From a virus, in the IMG/VR virus record IMGVR_UViG_3300048437_000363, positions 1 to 20,413 of that record: a stretch of DNA of 20,413 nt; one strand, 5' to 3'. This document shows positions 12,474 to 20,413 of the stretch, piece by piece. The notes under the pieces are model-generated. The model did not search any database. It worked only from the letters and a program-made list of their open reading frames with translations, and was not told the DNA's origin. Made by a program: the position numbers and the translations under genes. Within the stretch, counting starts at the first letter, position 1. Every line of letters begins with the position of its first letter.

Positions 12474-15400
12474 CCGTACACCCTCGCGTTCGACTGATAG
12501 TTACGCACGTAGTCTAGACCGTACACGATCTCGGCATATTTAATACCAAGCTGAATGGCTGCGGGTCCGTAAACATAGGCGTCATTCATAATCGAGGGGT
12601 CGTCACCTGGGGGGTTTACAGGGACATTGGGTTCTCCGACAAAGTTTTCGCCGTTGCGCTTAAATATCTGTGAGCGCAGTTCGTAGTTCCAGAACGAGCC
12701 TTGAGGAATTTCGTTCTCGGGTTTAGCGGTGGTATTGATTGCTCCAGCATCTTGACTTTGATGTGCCGAAAGTGTGGCTGACAAAAAGGAGGTAGGGTCG
12801 CTGCTACGTAGCCGCTGTTTCGTAAAGCCGAAGTTGCCAGCAACACCCGACTTCCTCGCTGGAACATTTGATGTCCTGTATTCGTTCCAGTGGTAGCGGA
12901 GTTGCCTGCGGTTACGCATCAGTGAGCCAAAAATACTATCGAAACCTGGACCCATTTTGTTAACATCTACTGTCGGAGTAGTTGCATAGGCAGCATCGGT
13001 ATTAACCATATATTTACCCTCGTTGGTCATTAGATGCCAGTTGGTGGAGGTAAGGTTGTAGTTGTATTGACTAGGACCTTCGATAATTCGGCGTCCATAG
13101 CGACCGAAAGCAAGTGAGACAGTTGCATCACTTGCGTTTTGTGCGGTGCTAATAAAGCAAGGTGCAAAACCGTAAAGTTCGTAGTCATTAATTCCGCCAA
13201 ACTGCGGACGTTGAGCGTTAGGAACAGTAATAGTGCCAGCAAAGCGGTTATTACCCACTAGTGTTAAACCATTGAGTTCCAGCACGGCTGTTCCGTCACA
13301 AGTAATTAAAGCACTGTTATCGCTCCTGCCGCCTCTGCTTGCGGCAAGCCCTATTGCAGTAATGCAAACGTTATCAGTGCGAAGCGCATTACGGACATAC
13401 AAAATTCCGTTGTTGTCGATGTAGTCAAGGTTGCCTTTGCCGTTCAACATGTAGAAGAACGCTGCGGTGCAAATGTCTTCAGGAGGCCGGTTGCGAACGT
13501 ACTCAAGCTCCGTTTGAGTTATCTCGCTGAACCAGCTGTTTGGGACAAACTGCGGGGTTTTTGGGTCGTCGACACGGTCTCCCTGTGCTGCACGTAGAGT
13601 TTCACTAACGCCCCACCAAGTGACGGCTTTTAGCGTGGCACGTTGACGAAAAGCAAATGCTAAAGGACGTAACGAGATACGATTGCGAGTGCCGCTGTTG
13701 ACCACCCTATAGTTGATTTGCGTCAAGAACACAGGCATATTGTCTGGGTTCCTAACACTCGATAGAAAAGTATTTTCGGGGAAGCGCCCCAGTGCACCTG
13801 TGTCGCCTTTTTCGTTCTCGACGGTCCCAAGCCACGGTGACTCGTTAAGGTCATCAGCAAAAGCATTGGTAGCAAAGTTGTAGCCGATAATGCTGGCGCG
13901 ATGCTCAAATACAATTTCGCCGTAGTCTTCTACATACAAACCACAACCGCAGTTATAGACGATGGCAGTGGCAGTGTTTAGTGTTGCGTTTGCGTAAGCG
14001 ACAGCCAAACGGATGTTCTTGCACGCAGTAGATGGCGTTAGTGGTGGATTGTTGATTAGCTCTTCGACAGTTGTTGCGTCCCAGTTGCTGGATTCGTTGA
14101 GAGTTGGGAAAATAATTTCACTTGCATCCGGACGGGTTGCACGGGGGTTAATAAAGATGTAGACCGGACCGGGCTGTGAACCGAGCAGACGGTTGCGACT
14201 GCGCCATGTGTCGAGGTAGTAGGGGGTAACAAAGCTGGGGCCGGTGTAACCGGTGGCGTTAAACGCACCGCTGAATTCGCCAGCTTCATTGGTGTCATTA
14301 AGTTCTAAGGCTTGCTCAGGGTTGACATCAATGATGTTCTGCATCGGAGCGACCCAGGACATGCCGCGTCCGGCGCTGGGCTCGTTTGCGTTGTCGCGAT
14401 GGTTCTTGACCAGCGAAACTTGGTTGCTGTCAATTTCGTTGACGGTCAGCTTGCCCTGGATGAGCACGTCGCCGTTAAAGGTGACAGTCTGGTTTGGATC
14501 GCGGTCACCACCAATGCCCTCGGGGCTTAGTGTTTCGCCCGTTTGCAGGTCAGTTAAGCCAGCGGCGGAGACACCAAAGCCTTCTTCGTTAAAGCCGCTG
14601 ACATAGCAGCGACCACCCATACTGTTGGTAAAGAAGTAGGTGAACTTGTTAGAAGCACTTAGGTCACGCTGATACTGCGGCAGTGCTTTCGTGTAGTTGA
14701 GCTGTCCAGCCCATTCAAATGCGTGGGAATATAGACGTATATTGCTGGGGCGACGGAATTGAATCTCCCAGTTATCCCATGAATTAGCTGCACCATTGGG
14801 TTGACTAATACCGTCGTACGCGGTGTTGGGGTTAAAGATTCGATCAGCGTCTGGCTTGGGGGCCAAAATAGTATGGGCATCTCCGCCGTTAAAACCGAGG
14901 CTTCTTAAGAAGGAGTACAGACCTAAATAGTCAGTAGCAGTACGAACCTGACGCTTTAGCTCGTCGTCTTTACTTAAAGCATCGACGTCATAACCAAGCA
15001 GGGGGTCTGCATTAGTTTCGTCTTGGTCTTTGTCAAAATAAATAATCGGTTGGACGTTTTTAAAATAGTCTTCAGCAGGATAATCTTCGTGCATATGCAC
15101 AAAGCATTCGTCCCACTTGGAGTCGTCAAAAGCTTCGGCAATATGCTCGACAGTACACTTCCAGTGCTTGTTGACGTAGCGCACCACGTCACCGGGACGG
15201 TAATAGTTGTTTGCTTGGTGGTAACCGCCGCTGCCTGAATCATCGGTGCCGATGTAAGCGCCGTTTTTGTCCCACTTGGCCGAAGCTGCAGCGCGACGAA
15301 GTTCGATTTCGTTTGTTCGCTGGACGCCGCCTTCAGCTTTTTTGATAGCGATGGTGCCAACGACAATCGGTTCCTTTTCGTTAATCTCCTCGTCGATTGC

Positions 15401-17284
15401 CGATGAAGCAGTGCCGGTTTGCAGCCCGTAATCGCGAACGATGTTACGGGAGTCAATTGCAGTGTTGTTGCAGATTAGGCTGTAACGACGTTGATCAACC
15501 GTACGGGTGTCGCGCAAACGACGAACATAAACACGCATCCCAGCGATTGGGGGAAGCACGCTGGTGGGATCGTCTGTAGGTGGAAAGTCATCGGTAGCCG
15601 AGACAAACGGTGCAGTAATCCGGATTGTGTCCTTTGAGCTGGTCCGCCAGGCACGGTCTGCCAAGGGCGCGTAGTAGTCAGGTCCGTTAGGGTTCTCAGC
15701 CCACAGCAGGTTGGTGCCGCCGTAGTTGTTCAGGCTTAGCCCATCAATCGCAAGAACGCCAGGGCGGTTCTCTTCCTCACCGTCAAGCTCTTCTTCAAGG
15801 GTGATATTCGTGGCACCGTTTCCCTCGCTGTCAACGATTGTTCCGAGGAAATAGTTAGAAATTTGACCGCTAAGAGATTGAATATCTTGGGCAGTCTTGA
15901 TAAAACCAACGTTCCAGTTCTTGTCTGTGTTAAAAGAATAGTCAACAAATCCGTCGGCTAAAGCACATACTCCCCCGAAATTTGAGTTACTATTTGTTAC
16001 GGTCAATTCTCCGCCGGAGCTAACAGCGTGGTGAACTCCTTGCCCAATTGCAAAAACTGAAACCTCTTGGATGATGGAACGGTTTACGCAACGGATGTGG
16101 ATGCTTCTATAACGCGGGTTCATCCGCACGTTGTCTGGGGTTTCGTCGATATAAGTGTCGTAATCAGCCTGGGCAATATCTACCCAGTTTCCGCTGTTGT
16201 AGCGCTGCCAACAGCGCATGTCCTTCTGCATCGAGATCGCGGTGTACTGCGCCACGACCATTGACTTGAAACCCTCAACTTGCGAGCCATCGGCAAATAT
16301 GCCCGACATCCCGTACAAACTACGAATTGAGCAGTTGTATATATAAGGTGAGGCTGATTCAACAGTGTCAGTAGATTCGCTCTGGAATCCAGGCAGTGGC
16401 TGCGGTCCTACGATTTGGACTTCGCTGTTGCGGGTACGCGCCAGGGTGCTAACGCCTGCTGCAGGTCCGAACGAAGCAAGGATCTTTTTGTAGAACTCAT
16501 CAACCCGTGCGCGACCTGCAAAGGAGAATGTGTCGAGCAGGTGGTGTGACTGGTTGTAATCTTTCTTGTCTAGGAAGGTAAATCCGTAGTAGTAACCCGT
16601 TCCAGTGACACGGAAGATGCTGGAGCGGTTGCTGTAGTCCGCTTTTTCTTCTTCAAATTTTGGGACATAGGTAGGACGTAGGTTTGTTTTGCGGAGGTCC
16701 ATGCTGACCACGCTGCAACCACGAGGCAACACAACGCCACCATCAGCAGCGTTGAATTTTTTAAGCTTGGATGTAGTGAATTTTGTTTTGTTACCTACGT
16801 CAGGGAAATCTGTTGCGTTATAAGGCGTGCCAGGGTCATTGATGACGTCGTGGACACCGGAGTTGACGACGATGGTTACAAGGTCGCCGCATAGATTGCC
16901 GGGTAAGTCGAGGTAGTCCTTGCTGGTAATAATGCCCGCTTCGATTGCAGCGCGGTTGATTGTTTTGAATGGACGGGCTTCGGTGTAGCCACACTCCAGA
17001 CGTTGGTTGGAGATGCGGCGCATCTTCTGCTCAAAGCTGCCGTCATCAGCAGCTGCATATTCACCGCCTACAAAATCGTCGCTGCCTGTATAGCTGTTGA
17101 CGTACAGGACATACGGTGCGGATAGAGGGTCATTGACAACAGTCGAACCACCTTCAATTTCTGCCTTGCCGCCCAGTTGGCGGACAGCATCCGTTAGCGC
17201 GTCTATCTGGTCGCGGTATTTGCCTTGAGGAATATCAAGATGACCAAGAGAAAATTCTTCGCCAGCCTTGTTAATCTCGGTCAC
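12470..17284 (-). CDS. Giant tail-associated structural protein (spike/fibre with beta-helix signature), 1604 aa
   Basis: Very large virion protein. After a short coiled-coil-like segment (RDQIDALTDAVRQLGG, 24-39) comes YVNSYTGSDDFVGG (61-74) and then PFKTINRAAIEAG (105-117), the N-terminal signature of right-handed beta-helix spikes. A later stretch (HAFEWAGQLNYTKALPQYQ, then NKFTYFFTNSMGGRCYVSGF and FNEEGFGVSAAGL) closely resembles large structural proteins of cyanophages. Several Cys are scattered (for example NCGCGLY). No membrane segments or peptidase motif were seen. The start is GTG 17284 with no Shine-Dalgarno sequence, 7 nt after the preceding stop. It probably forms a side spike or part of the tail tip or collar; enzymatic polysaccharide depolymerase activity is possible but unproven. 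Confidence 0.85.
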   Translation of the reverse strand: MTEINKAGEEFSLGHLDIPQGKYRDQIDALTDAVRQLGGKAEIEGGSTVVNDPLSAPYVLYVNSYTGSDDFVGGEYAAADDGSFEQKMRRISNQRLECGYTEARPFKTINRAAIEAGIITSKDYLDLPGNLCGDLVTIVVNSGVHDVINDPGTPYNATDFPDVGNKTKFTTSKLKKFNAADGGVVLPRGCSVVSMDLRKTNLRPTYVPKFEEEKADYSNRSSIFRVTGTGYYYGFTFLDKKDYNQSHHLLDTFSFAGRARVDEFYKKILASFGPAAGVSTLARTRNSEVQIVGPQPLPGFQSESTDTVESASPYIYNCSIRSLYGMSGIFADGSQVEGFKSMVVAQYTAISMQKDMRCWQRYNSGNWVDIAQADYDTYIDETPDNVRMNPRYRSIHIRCVNRSIIQEVSVFAIGQGVHHAVSSGGELTVTNSNSNFGGVCALADGFVDYSFNTDKNWNVGFIKTAQDIQSLSGQISNYFLGTIVDSEGNGATNITLEEELDGEEENRPGVLAIDGLSLNNYGGTNLLWAENPNGPDYYAPLADRAWRTSSKDTIRITAPFVSATDDFPPTDDPTSVLPPIAGMRVYVRRLRDTRTVDQRRYSLICNNTAIDSRNIVRDYGLQTGTASSAIDEEINEKEPIVVGTIAIKKAEGGVQRTNEIELRRAAASAKWDKNGAYIGTDDSGSGGYHQANNYYRPGDVVRYVNKHWKCTVEHIAEAFDDSKWDECFVHMHEDYPAEDYFKNVQPIIYFDKDQDETNADPLLGYDVDALSKDDELKRQVRTATDYLGLYSFLRSLGFNGGDAHTILAPKPDADRIFNPNTAYDGISQPNGAANSWDNWEIQFRRPSNIRLYSHAFEWAGQLNYTKALPQYQRDLSASNKFTYFFTNSMGGRCYVSGFNEEGFGVSAAGLTDLQTGETLSPEGIGGDRDPNQTVTFNGDVLIQGKLTVNEIDSNQVSLVKNHRDNANEPSAGRGMSWVAPMQNIIDVNPEQALELNDTNEAGEFSGAFNATGYTGPSFVTPYYLDTWRSRNRLLGSQPGPVYIFINPRATRPDASEIIFPTLNESSNWDATTVEELINNPPLTPSTACKNIRLAVAYANATLNTATAIVYNCGCGLYVEDYGEIVFEHRASIIGYNFATNAFADDLNESPWLGTVENEKGDTGALGRFPENTFLSSVRNPDNMPVFLTQINYRVVNSGTRNRISLRPLAFAFRQRATLKAVTWWGVSETLRAAQGDRVDDPKTPQFVPNSWFSEITQTELEYVRNRPPEDICTAAFFYMLNGKGNLDYIDNNGILYVRNALRTDNVCITAIGLAASRGGRSDNSALITCDGTAVLELNGLTLVGNNRFAGTITVPNAQRPQFGGINDYELYGFAPCFISTAQNASDATVSLAFGRYGRRIIEGPSQYNYNLTSTNWHLMTNEGKYMVNTDAAYATTPTVDVNKMGPGFDSIFGSLMRNRRQLRYHWNEYRTSNVPARKSGVAGNFGFTKQRLRSSDPTSFLSATLSAHQSQDAGAINTTAKPENEIPQGSFWNYELRSQIFKRNGENFVGEPNVPVNPPGDDPSIMNDAYVYGPAAIQLGIKYAEIVYGLDYVRNYQSNARVYG

Positions 17285-17291
17285 GTTCCAG

Positions 17292-18452
17292 CTAACTAGG
17301 TCCTTGCATTAGTTTAATAGGTCCGGTGGTTATAAACTGCGCGGTGCCCACAACCAGTTCAGTTGGGCGAACGTTGACCGCAGTTTGTGTGATTAAAATA
17401 TTCGCCTTGTAATACAGGGAACCGCCGATGGGTGGGAAGCAGTCGTTGCAACCGTTGCCTTCCATTACCATGAACCACGCTTCTGTTTCTATTGGCGCAC
17501 CACTGCAGCCGCCCTCAGTGTTGAACAGTAGTTGCATCATCATCCAGCTGGCGTCTTCTACTTCATCGCTGAGGCATGTGCGGTCGATGAAGAATTCAAA
17601 GCTTCCTCCACCGCTAACTAGGCTCTTGACCGCTTCGCCAAACTTCTCGCCCACGATGGTGGTGTCGATGCTTGGGGCGTCGAGCGTCAAGCTGTACTCA
17701 CGGATGCCGCATAGAGCCTGGGGGGAAGGCCATTCTCTATAAGGGCGGGGCAGTACATCGGCATCGCCGTAGTCGGTCGTTCCAGGGACAGGGAAGTCAA
17801 ACTCTGGGGCGGACTCGCAGATGGTGATGGCGGTGTCTTCGTCTTGGACGTCGCTCATGGCGTAGTCGCCGGTCTTCATGTAGCAGCCGTCGAAGTCGCA
17901 GTCCCAGCGAGCGTTTTGGTAGTCGCTTTCGCCGTAGGGGTAGACATCAATGTTCTCGTCGAACCAGGTGTTGGCTAGTTCGATTGGGGTGCCGCAACCG
18001 GAGATGGCGTTGCATCTGCTGTCGTAGAACTTGACCTTGCCAAACTCATCGATGTGGACGTAGTAGCAGCCGCCGCCAGTTTCTTCCTCACCCGGAACGT
18101 CGCCTACACCTTCCTTGCAATAGAAGTTTGCATCGTCTTGGCATTGCCCATCGGGATAGCACTCATTGGGTTGGTCTTTATATAAGACGTCCTTATCGTT
18201 TCGGATGTGGTCGCGGTTTGGACCAACGAAATACTTACTTTCTTGGTAGCTGGCGTAGCCCTCAACAAAATTGGGGAAGCCATCAATGAGGATGGGTAAC
18301 TTGTCGAGGCAAACTAAGTCGCCGTTCCACCAGCCGGGGCAGTTGAATGCGAAGGAGTCGCAGTCGGGGCGGAACCCTTCGTAGCTCAGTTCACAATTTT
18401 GGGGTGCGGGTCTCTTAAGTAGAACGCGACCACCGGAACCAAGAACTGGCAT
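17292..18452 (-). CDS. Cys-rich tail-tube-like protein with inserted domain, 386 aa
   Basis: Two parts. The first about 15 residues (MPVLGSGGRVLLKRPAP) and residues 248-386 (from CGIREYSLTL to TTGPIKL) read as a tail-tube-like fold and align by eye with the 138-aa protein encoded just upstream: REYSLTL/RNWSLTI, SGGGSFEFFID/ATGSATLYYD, LLFNTEGGCSG/SIFEDNSDCTG, and the ending TTGPI/ISGPI. Between them lie about 230 residues very rich in Cys (13 of the protein's 18), Asp and Tyr, not recognised, possibly disulphide-bonded or metal-binding and exposed. The ATG overlaps the upstream stop by one base (TAATG). It may be a decorated tube subunit, a tail-tip ring or a fibre attachment protein. Confidence 0.7.
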   Translation of the reverse strand: MPVLGSGGRVLLKRPAPQNCELSYEGFRPDCDSFAFNCPGWWNGDLVCLDKLPILIDGFPNFVEGYASYQESKYFVGPNRDHIRNDKDVLYKDQPNECYPDGQCQDDANFYCKEGVGDVPGEEETGGGCYYVHIDEFGKVKFYDSRCNAISGCGTPIELANTWFDENIDVYPYGESDYQNARWDCDFDGCYMKTGDYAMSDVQDEDTAITICESAPEFDFPVPGTTDYGDADVLPRPYREWPSPQALCGIREYSLTLDAPSIDTTIVGEKFGEAVKSLVSGGGSFEFFIDRTCLSDEVEDASWMMMQLLFNTEGGCSGAPIETEAWFMVMEGNGCNDCFPPIGGSLYYKANILITQTAVNVRPTELVVGTAQFITTGPIKLMQGPS

Positions 18453-18868
18453 TAGAACGTACCGTCAATTGGTCCGCTTATTTGGAACGACACTTGCACT
18501 GCTGTAGCTGCACCGACTTCAACCGCTGGGCTGATGTTTGTGATTAGGGCCTCAGCTTCAAAATTGCCGGGTTGGTTTGCACAGCTATTTAAGAAGAACG
18601 AAACCGATTGCAAGCAGGTCGTTCCAGTGCAGTCACTGTTGTCTTCAAAGATTGAGTTGAGTAGTGAGCGGTCGGTTTGCTGGGTTGGGTCGTAGTAAAG
18701 AGTGGCTGAACCAGTGGCGGAACGTAGCCCAGCGACATACTCGCGGTCGTAAGTATTAAGGCATGACACCTCGATGGCATCACGCTGGATGGTAAGGCTC
18801 CAGTTGCGGACCTTTACGCAGGTGCCGTTCCCGTACTTCAACTGCCCGTCTGCACCTGTCAATATCAT
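18452..18868 (-). CDS. Tail-tube-like structural protein, 138 aa
   Basis: Beta-rich small protein starting MILTGADGQLKYGNGTCVKV and continuing RNWSLTIQRDAIEVSCLNTY, REYVAGLRSATGSATLYYDP, FEAEALITNISPAVEVGAAT and VQVSFQISGPI. This layout (Gly-rich start, WSLT strand, two-residue turns, closing strand with SFQISG) is that of siphovirus tail tube subunits (gpV-like family), though it is shorter. Position argues for caution: tube genes normally lie before the tape measure and hub, but here it follows the hub. It might therefore be a tail-tip or hub-associated ring using the tube fold. It overlaps the upstream gene by 4 nt (ATGA) and the Cys-rich paralogue by 1 nt. Confidence 0.65.
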   Translation of the reverse strand: MILTGADGQLKYGNGTCVKVRNWSLTIQRDAIEVSCLNTYDREYVAGLRSATGSATLYYDPTQQTDRSLLNSIFEDNSDCTGTTCLQSVSFFLNSCANQPGNFEAEALITNISPAVEVGAATAVQVSFQISGPIDGTF

Positions 18869-19248
18869 GAGTTGATCTCCAGTTGTGCAATGAAACGGGT
18901 GTTGATGCGGTAGAGATTTGGATTGAGGGATTCAACCGTGGGGTTCTCTGCCCAGTGCCATTCTAAATACTCAGGGACAAGTTCATCCAATAGTTGATCA
19001 TTGCTGGAAACAACTGAGTCAGGAAGCTCCACCGGGAGGTACGTCCCATAGCTGGCTTCCCAGTTGTCCATGATTGCGACAAGGATGGTTTCATCTACTA
19101 AAAATTGAACGGTAAGTTCGGCGTCAAAACCTTTGTTGCCATACAAACGGGTCGTTCCAGCGCCGCTGATTGACGTGAACCGTTTTGTGGCAAAGCTTGG
19201 TGCCTTATAGCGGCGGGAGACAGGGCAGACGTAAGGGAAATCAGCCAT
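18865..19248 (-). CDS. Small minor tail protein, 127 aa (possibly gpM-like)
   Basis: Soluble, beta-rich protein (MADFPYVCPVSRRYKAPSFA, then GTTRLYGNKGFDAELTVQFL, EYLEWHWAENPT and LYRINTRFIAQLEINS). The pattern of an early aromatic-basic strand, a strand-loop-strand leading to IMDNWEASYG, and a final strand with RFIAQLE is reminiscent of lambda gpM-type minor tail proteins, but the match is loose and the gene order (after the hub, not before) differs. It overlaps the hub gene by 8 nt and the tube-like gene by 4 nt, so it is part of the same translationally coupled operon. Confidence 0.6.
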   Translation of the reverse strand: MADFPYVCPVSRRYKAPSFATKRFTSISGAGTTRLYGNKGFDAELTVQFLVDETILVAIMDNWEASYGTYLPVELPDSVVSSNDQLLDELVPEYLEWHWAENPTVESLNPNLYRINTRFIAQLEINS

Positions 19249-20413
19249 CTATATCCCAAGCTGCATCGATGTTCCAGTCTAGGGTCATCAGGCTGATGCC
19301 ACTATCGGTGGTTGGCCAGTACAACGCTTCTATATCGACGTTGCCGTCCTCATCAAAACTTACCGATGTGATCTTGTAGGTCTCGGCTTTGTTGCTGCTG
19401 TCGGCTAGGCAGAAGACCGCATTCTTGTATTCGGTAGCGCGACCACTTAAGACAACCAACGTGGCATCCTCGTTCAGGGTGTTGCCGTCCCAGATGATTG
19501 CGTTATACGTGCCGTCGCCTAGTGGGGGCCAGCTGGTCACTTCGCCTGTGTTGGAGATGGCACCGTTTTGGGGTTGCTCGTATTTAATCGTTTCGATGCC
19601 GAGTTTGATGATGCTGCCTGCTTGGACGCCTGCTTCAGTGGGGAGGGTTTTGAAGCTGACAGCGTGGGTGATGTAACGCTTGCTTTGGCATTCCAGCTTG
19701 GCGCGGTCTTCGGCGTGCTTGCGGTTGGTGCAGAAGTTTGATAGGTCAACTTGGATGATTGGTGCGTTCTCGTTTACGCCGCTACGACGGACGCTGAATT
19801 CACGTAGCTGGGGGAATAGCCCACGGTCGTTTGGTGTGTTATTCGCTCGTTCTTCGCGCCAGCGCACAGTGACGATGGGGTCGAGACGGTCTTGGGTATC
19901 TAGGTAGTTGACTGCCAACGTATCTTCGATGATGTTGCCGCTGCTGAACATCGCAGCGATTGGCTCCGGGTCAAAATTAATCGCGGGGTTGAGCGTGTAC
20001 TTACCGCCGCTGACACTCAGGTCTAGTAGGAAGTCACGGGCTCGTTCAGCGCCCCAGCTGCGTAGGTTTATCTTCTCGGAGATAGCACCGTCGTAGAAGT
20101 AGCGGCGGTCTTCGGTCCACGTATGTGCTGCCTCGAAGCTGGTGTTATCAATTTGCCTTGGGCTAAAGAAATCACCTGCGCCATACCGTGGGTCGGTTAG
20201 TAGGTCTTCAAATACACGGGGGAAGGTGTGGTCTGGAATGACACCTTCAGTGCAGTAAACGCTGAGCTGGTCGAGGCTGCGGAGTTCTTTGCTGCTGCTG
20301 ATGTTTAAACCTATGACTGCTAAGTTGTCGTACTGCGGTGGGGCGGTGTTCTCACTGATGATGTTGACGTAGCTGATGCGATGCTCAGGCTGAGTTGCTG
20401 TCGTGGTAACGGA
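19241..20413 (-). CDS. Central tail hub / tip protein, lambda gpJ-like, C-terminal part (gene continues beyond window)
   Basis: The frame is open from the stop at 19241 through the window edge at 20413 with no stop codon: 390 residues visible. The apparent ATG at 19951 is internal. Visible residues 27-41 (QYDNLAVIGLNISSS) match the YxxLAxxGLxI signature of gpJ-type hubs, followed by LSVYCTEGVIP and RVFEDLLTDPRYGAGDFF (66-83), the segment that in gpJ family members precedes the receptor-end domains. The remainder (FSSGNIIEDTLAVNYLDTQD and on) is consistent with the same protein. gpJ-type hubs close the tail tube and trigger DNA release at the host surface. The stop lies 8 nt inside the next gene. 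The 5' end, and most likely the tape measure gene, is to the right of the window. Confidence 0.85.
   Translation of the reverse strand, partial: SVTTTATQPEHRISYVNIISENTAPPQYDNLAVIGLNISSSKELRSLDQLSVYCTEGVIPDHTFPRVFEDLLTDPRYGAGDFFSPRQIDNTSFEAAHTWTEDRRYFYDGAISEKINLRSWGAERARDFLLDLSVSGGKYTLNPAINFDPEPIAAMFSSGNIIEDTLAVNYLDTQDRLDPIVTVRWREERANNTPNDRGLFPQLREFSVRRSGVNENAPIIQVDLSNFCTNRKHAEDRAKLECQSKRYITHAVSFKTLPTEAGVQAGSIIKLGIETIKYEQPQNGAISNTGEVTSWPPLGDGTYNAIIWDGNTLNEDATLVVLSGRATEYKNAVFCLADSSNKAETYKITSVSFDEDGNVDIEALYWPTTDSGISLMTLDWNIDAAWDIDG

Larger units (their letters stand above)
8954..19160 (-). repeat. Dispersed octamer CTGGAACG, 12 copies on the coding strand of the structural operon
   Basis: On the plus strand it reads CGTTCCAG. 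Copies begin at 8954, 9157, 10406, 11483, 11879, 12883, 15910, 16598, 17284, 17778, 18620 and 19153. A 13th copy in the same orientation is at 1427, and one in the opposite orientation is at 2294. A random octamer would be expected about 0.3 times per strand in 20.4 kb. Copies are in different reading frames (for example Gly-Thr in some, Trp-Asn in others), and the base before is never T. A Chi-like recombination or packaging signal, or codon preference, could explain it. Confidence 0.7.

Noticed and set aside
14253-14606. A 117-aa plus-strand ORF within the giant structural gene
   Set aside because: It is antisense to a continuous coding frame, its composition is atypical, and there is no supporting context.
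12470-17284. CRISPR arrays or tandem repeats in the long structural genes
   Set aside because: No regularly spaced direct repeats were seen; only dispersed short motifs and protein-level modules.
19241-19951. A 236-aa gene beginning at ATG 19951
   Set aside because: The frame stays open upstream to the window edge and the upstream translation has gpJ-like signatures, so this ATG is internal to a larger hub gene.

Overview
The window looks like part of the genome of a tailed bacteriophage with a long non-contractile-type (siphovirus-like) tail, infecting a cyanobacterium. The phage assignment rests on a family A DNA polymerase without a 5' nuclease domain, a glycoside hydrolase family 19-like endolysin, a lambda gpJ-like tail hub, tail-tube-like proteins, an S74 self-cleaving fibre and very large fibre/spike proteins. 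The cyanobacterial host is an inference from a phage-borne sigma-70 factor that reads like cyanobacterial group 2 sigmas, from structural proteins resembling those of marine and freshwater cyanophages, and from the scarcity of Shine-Dalgarno sequences. No integrase, terminase, capsid or tape-measure gene is in view, so lifestyle cannot be judged.

Layout. Bases 1-7442 are transcribed rightwards and carry small regulatory genes, replication, sigma factor and lysis: a structured leader and an AT-rich unknown gene (170-1342), a tiny overlapping ribbon-helix-helix (RHH) gene (1335-1478), a structured intergenic element (1509-1571), three small genes including a second RHH protein, then an unknown acidic protein, a zinc ribbon and DNA polymerase (2677-4834), a basic protein, a third RHH-like protein, a TTG-started small gene, the sigma factor, a second zinc ribbon and the endolysin. 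Bases 7439-20413 are transcribed leftwards as one compact structural operon: tail hub (5' end outside the window), a small tail protein, a tail-tube-like protein, a larger Cys-rich paralogue of it, a 1604-residue spike/structural protein, an 80-residue protein and two tail fibres. The two halves converge with a 4-nt overlap of stop codons and no obvious terminator.

How it may work together. The rightward half is studded with short intergenic gaps that contain extended -10-like sequences with a shared TGTG(C/T)T core, three of them 34-37 nt before a start codon. These are candidates for phage middle promoters, possibly read by the phage sigma factor. Three RHH proteins and two NrdR-type zinc ribbons flank the replication and sigma genes and are candidate regulators. 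In the leftward half the genes are coupled by 1-, 4- and 8-nt overlaps, as in a late structural operon.

Most notable: (1) an octamer CTGGAACG that occurs about 14 times, 12 of them on the coding strand of the structural operon and in more than one reading frame; (2) a tail-tube-like pair in which one copy has gained a Cys-rich domain of about 230 residues; (3) the shared promoter-like motif next to a phage sigma gene; (4) near-identical DNA blocks shared by the two fibre genes; (5) an AT-rich, apparently foreign gene behind a multi-hairpin leader.
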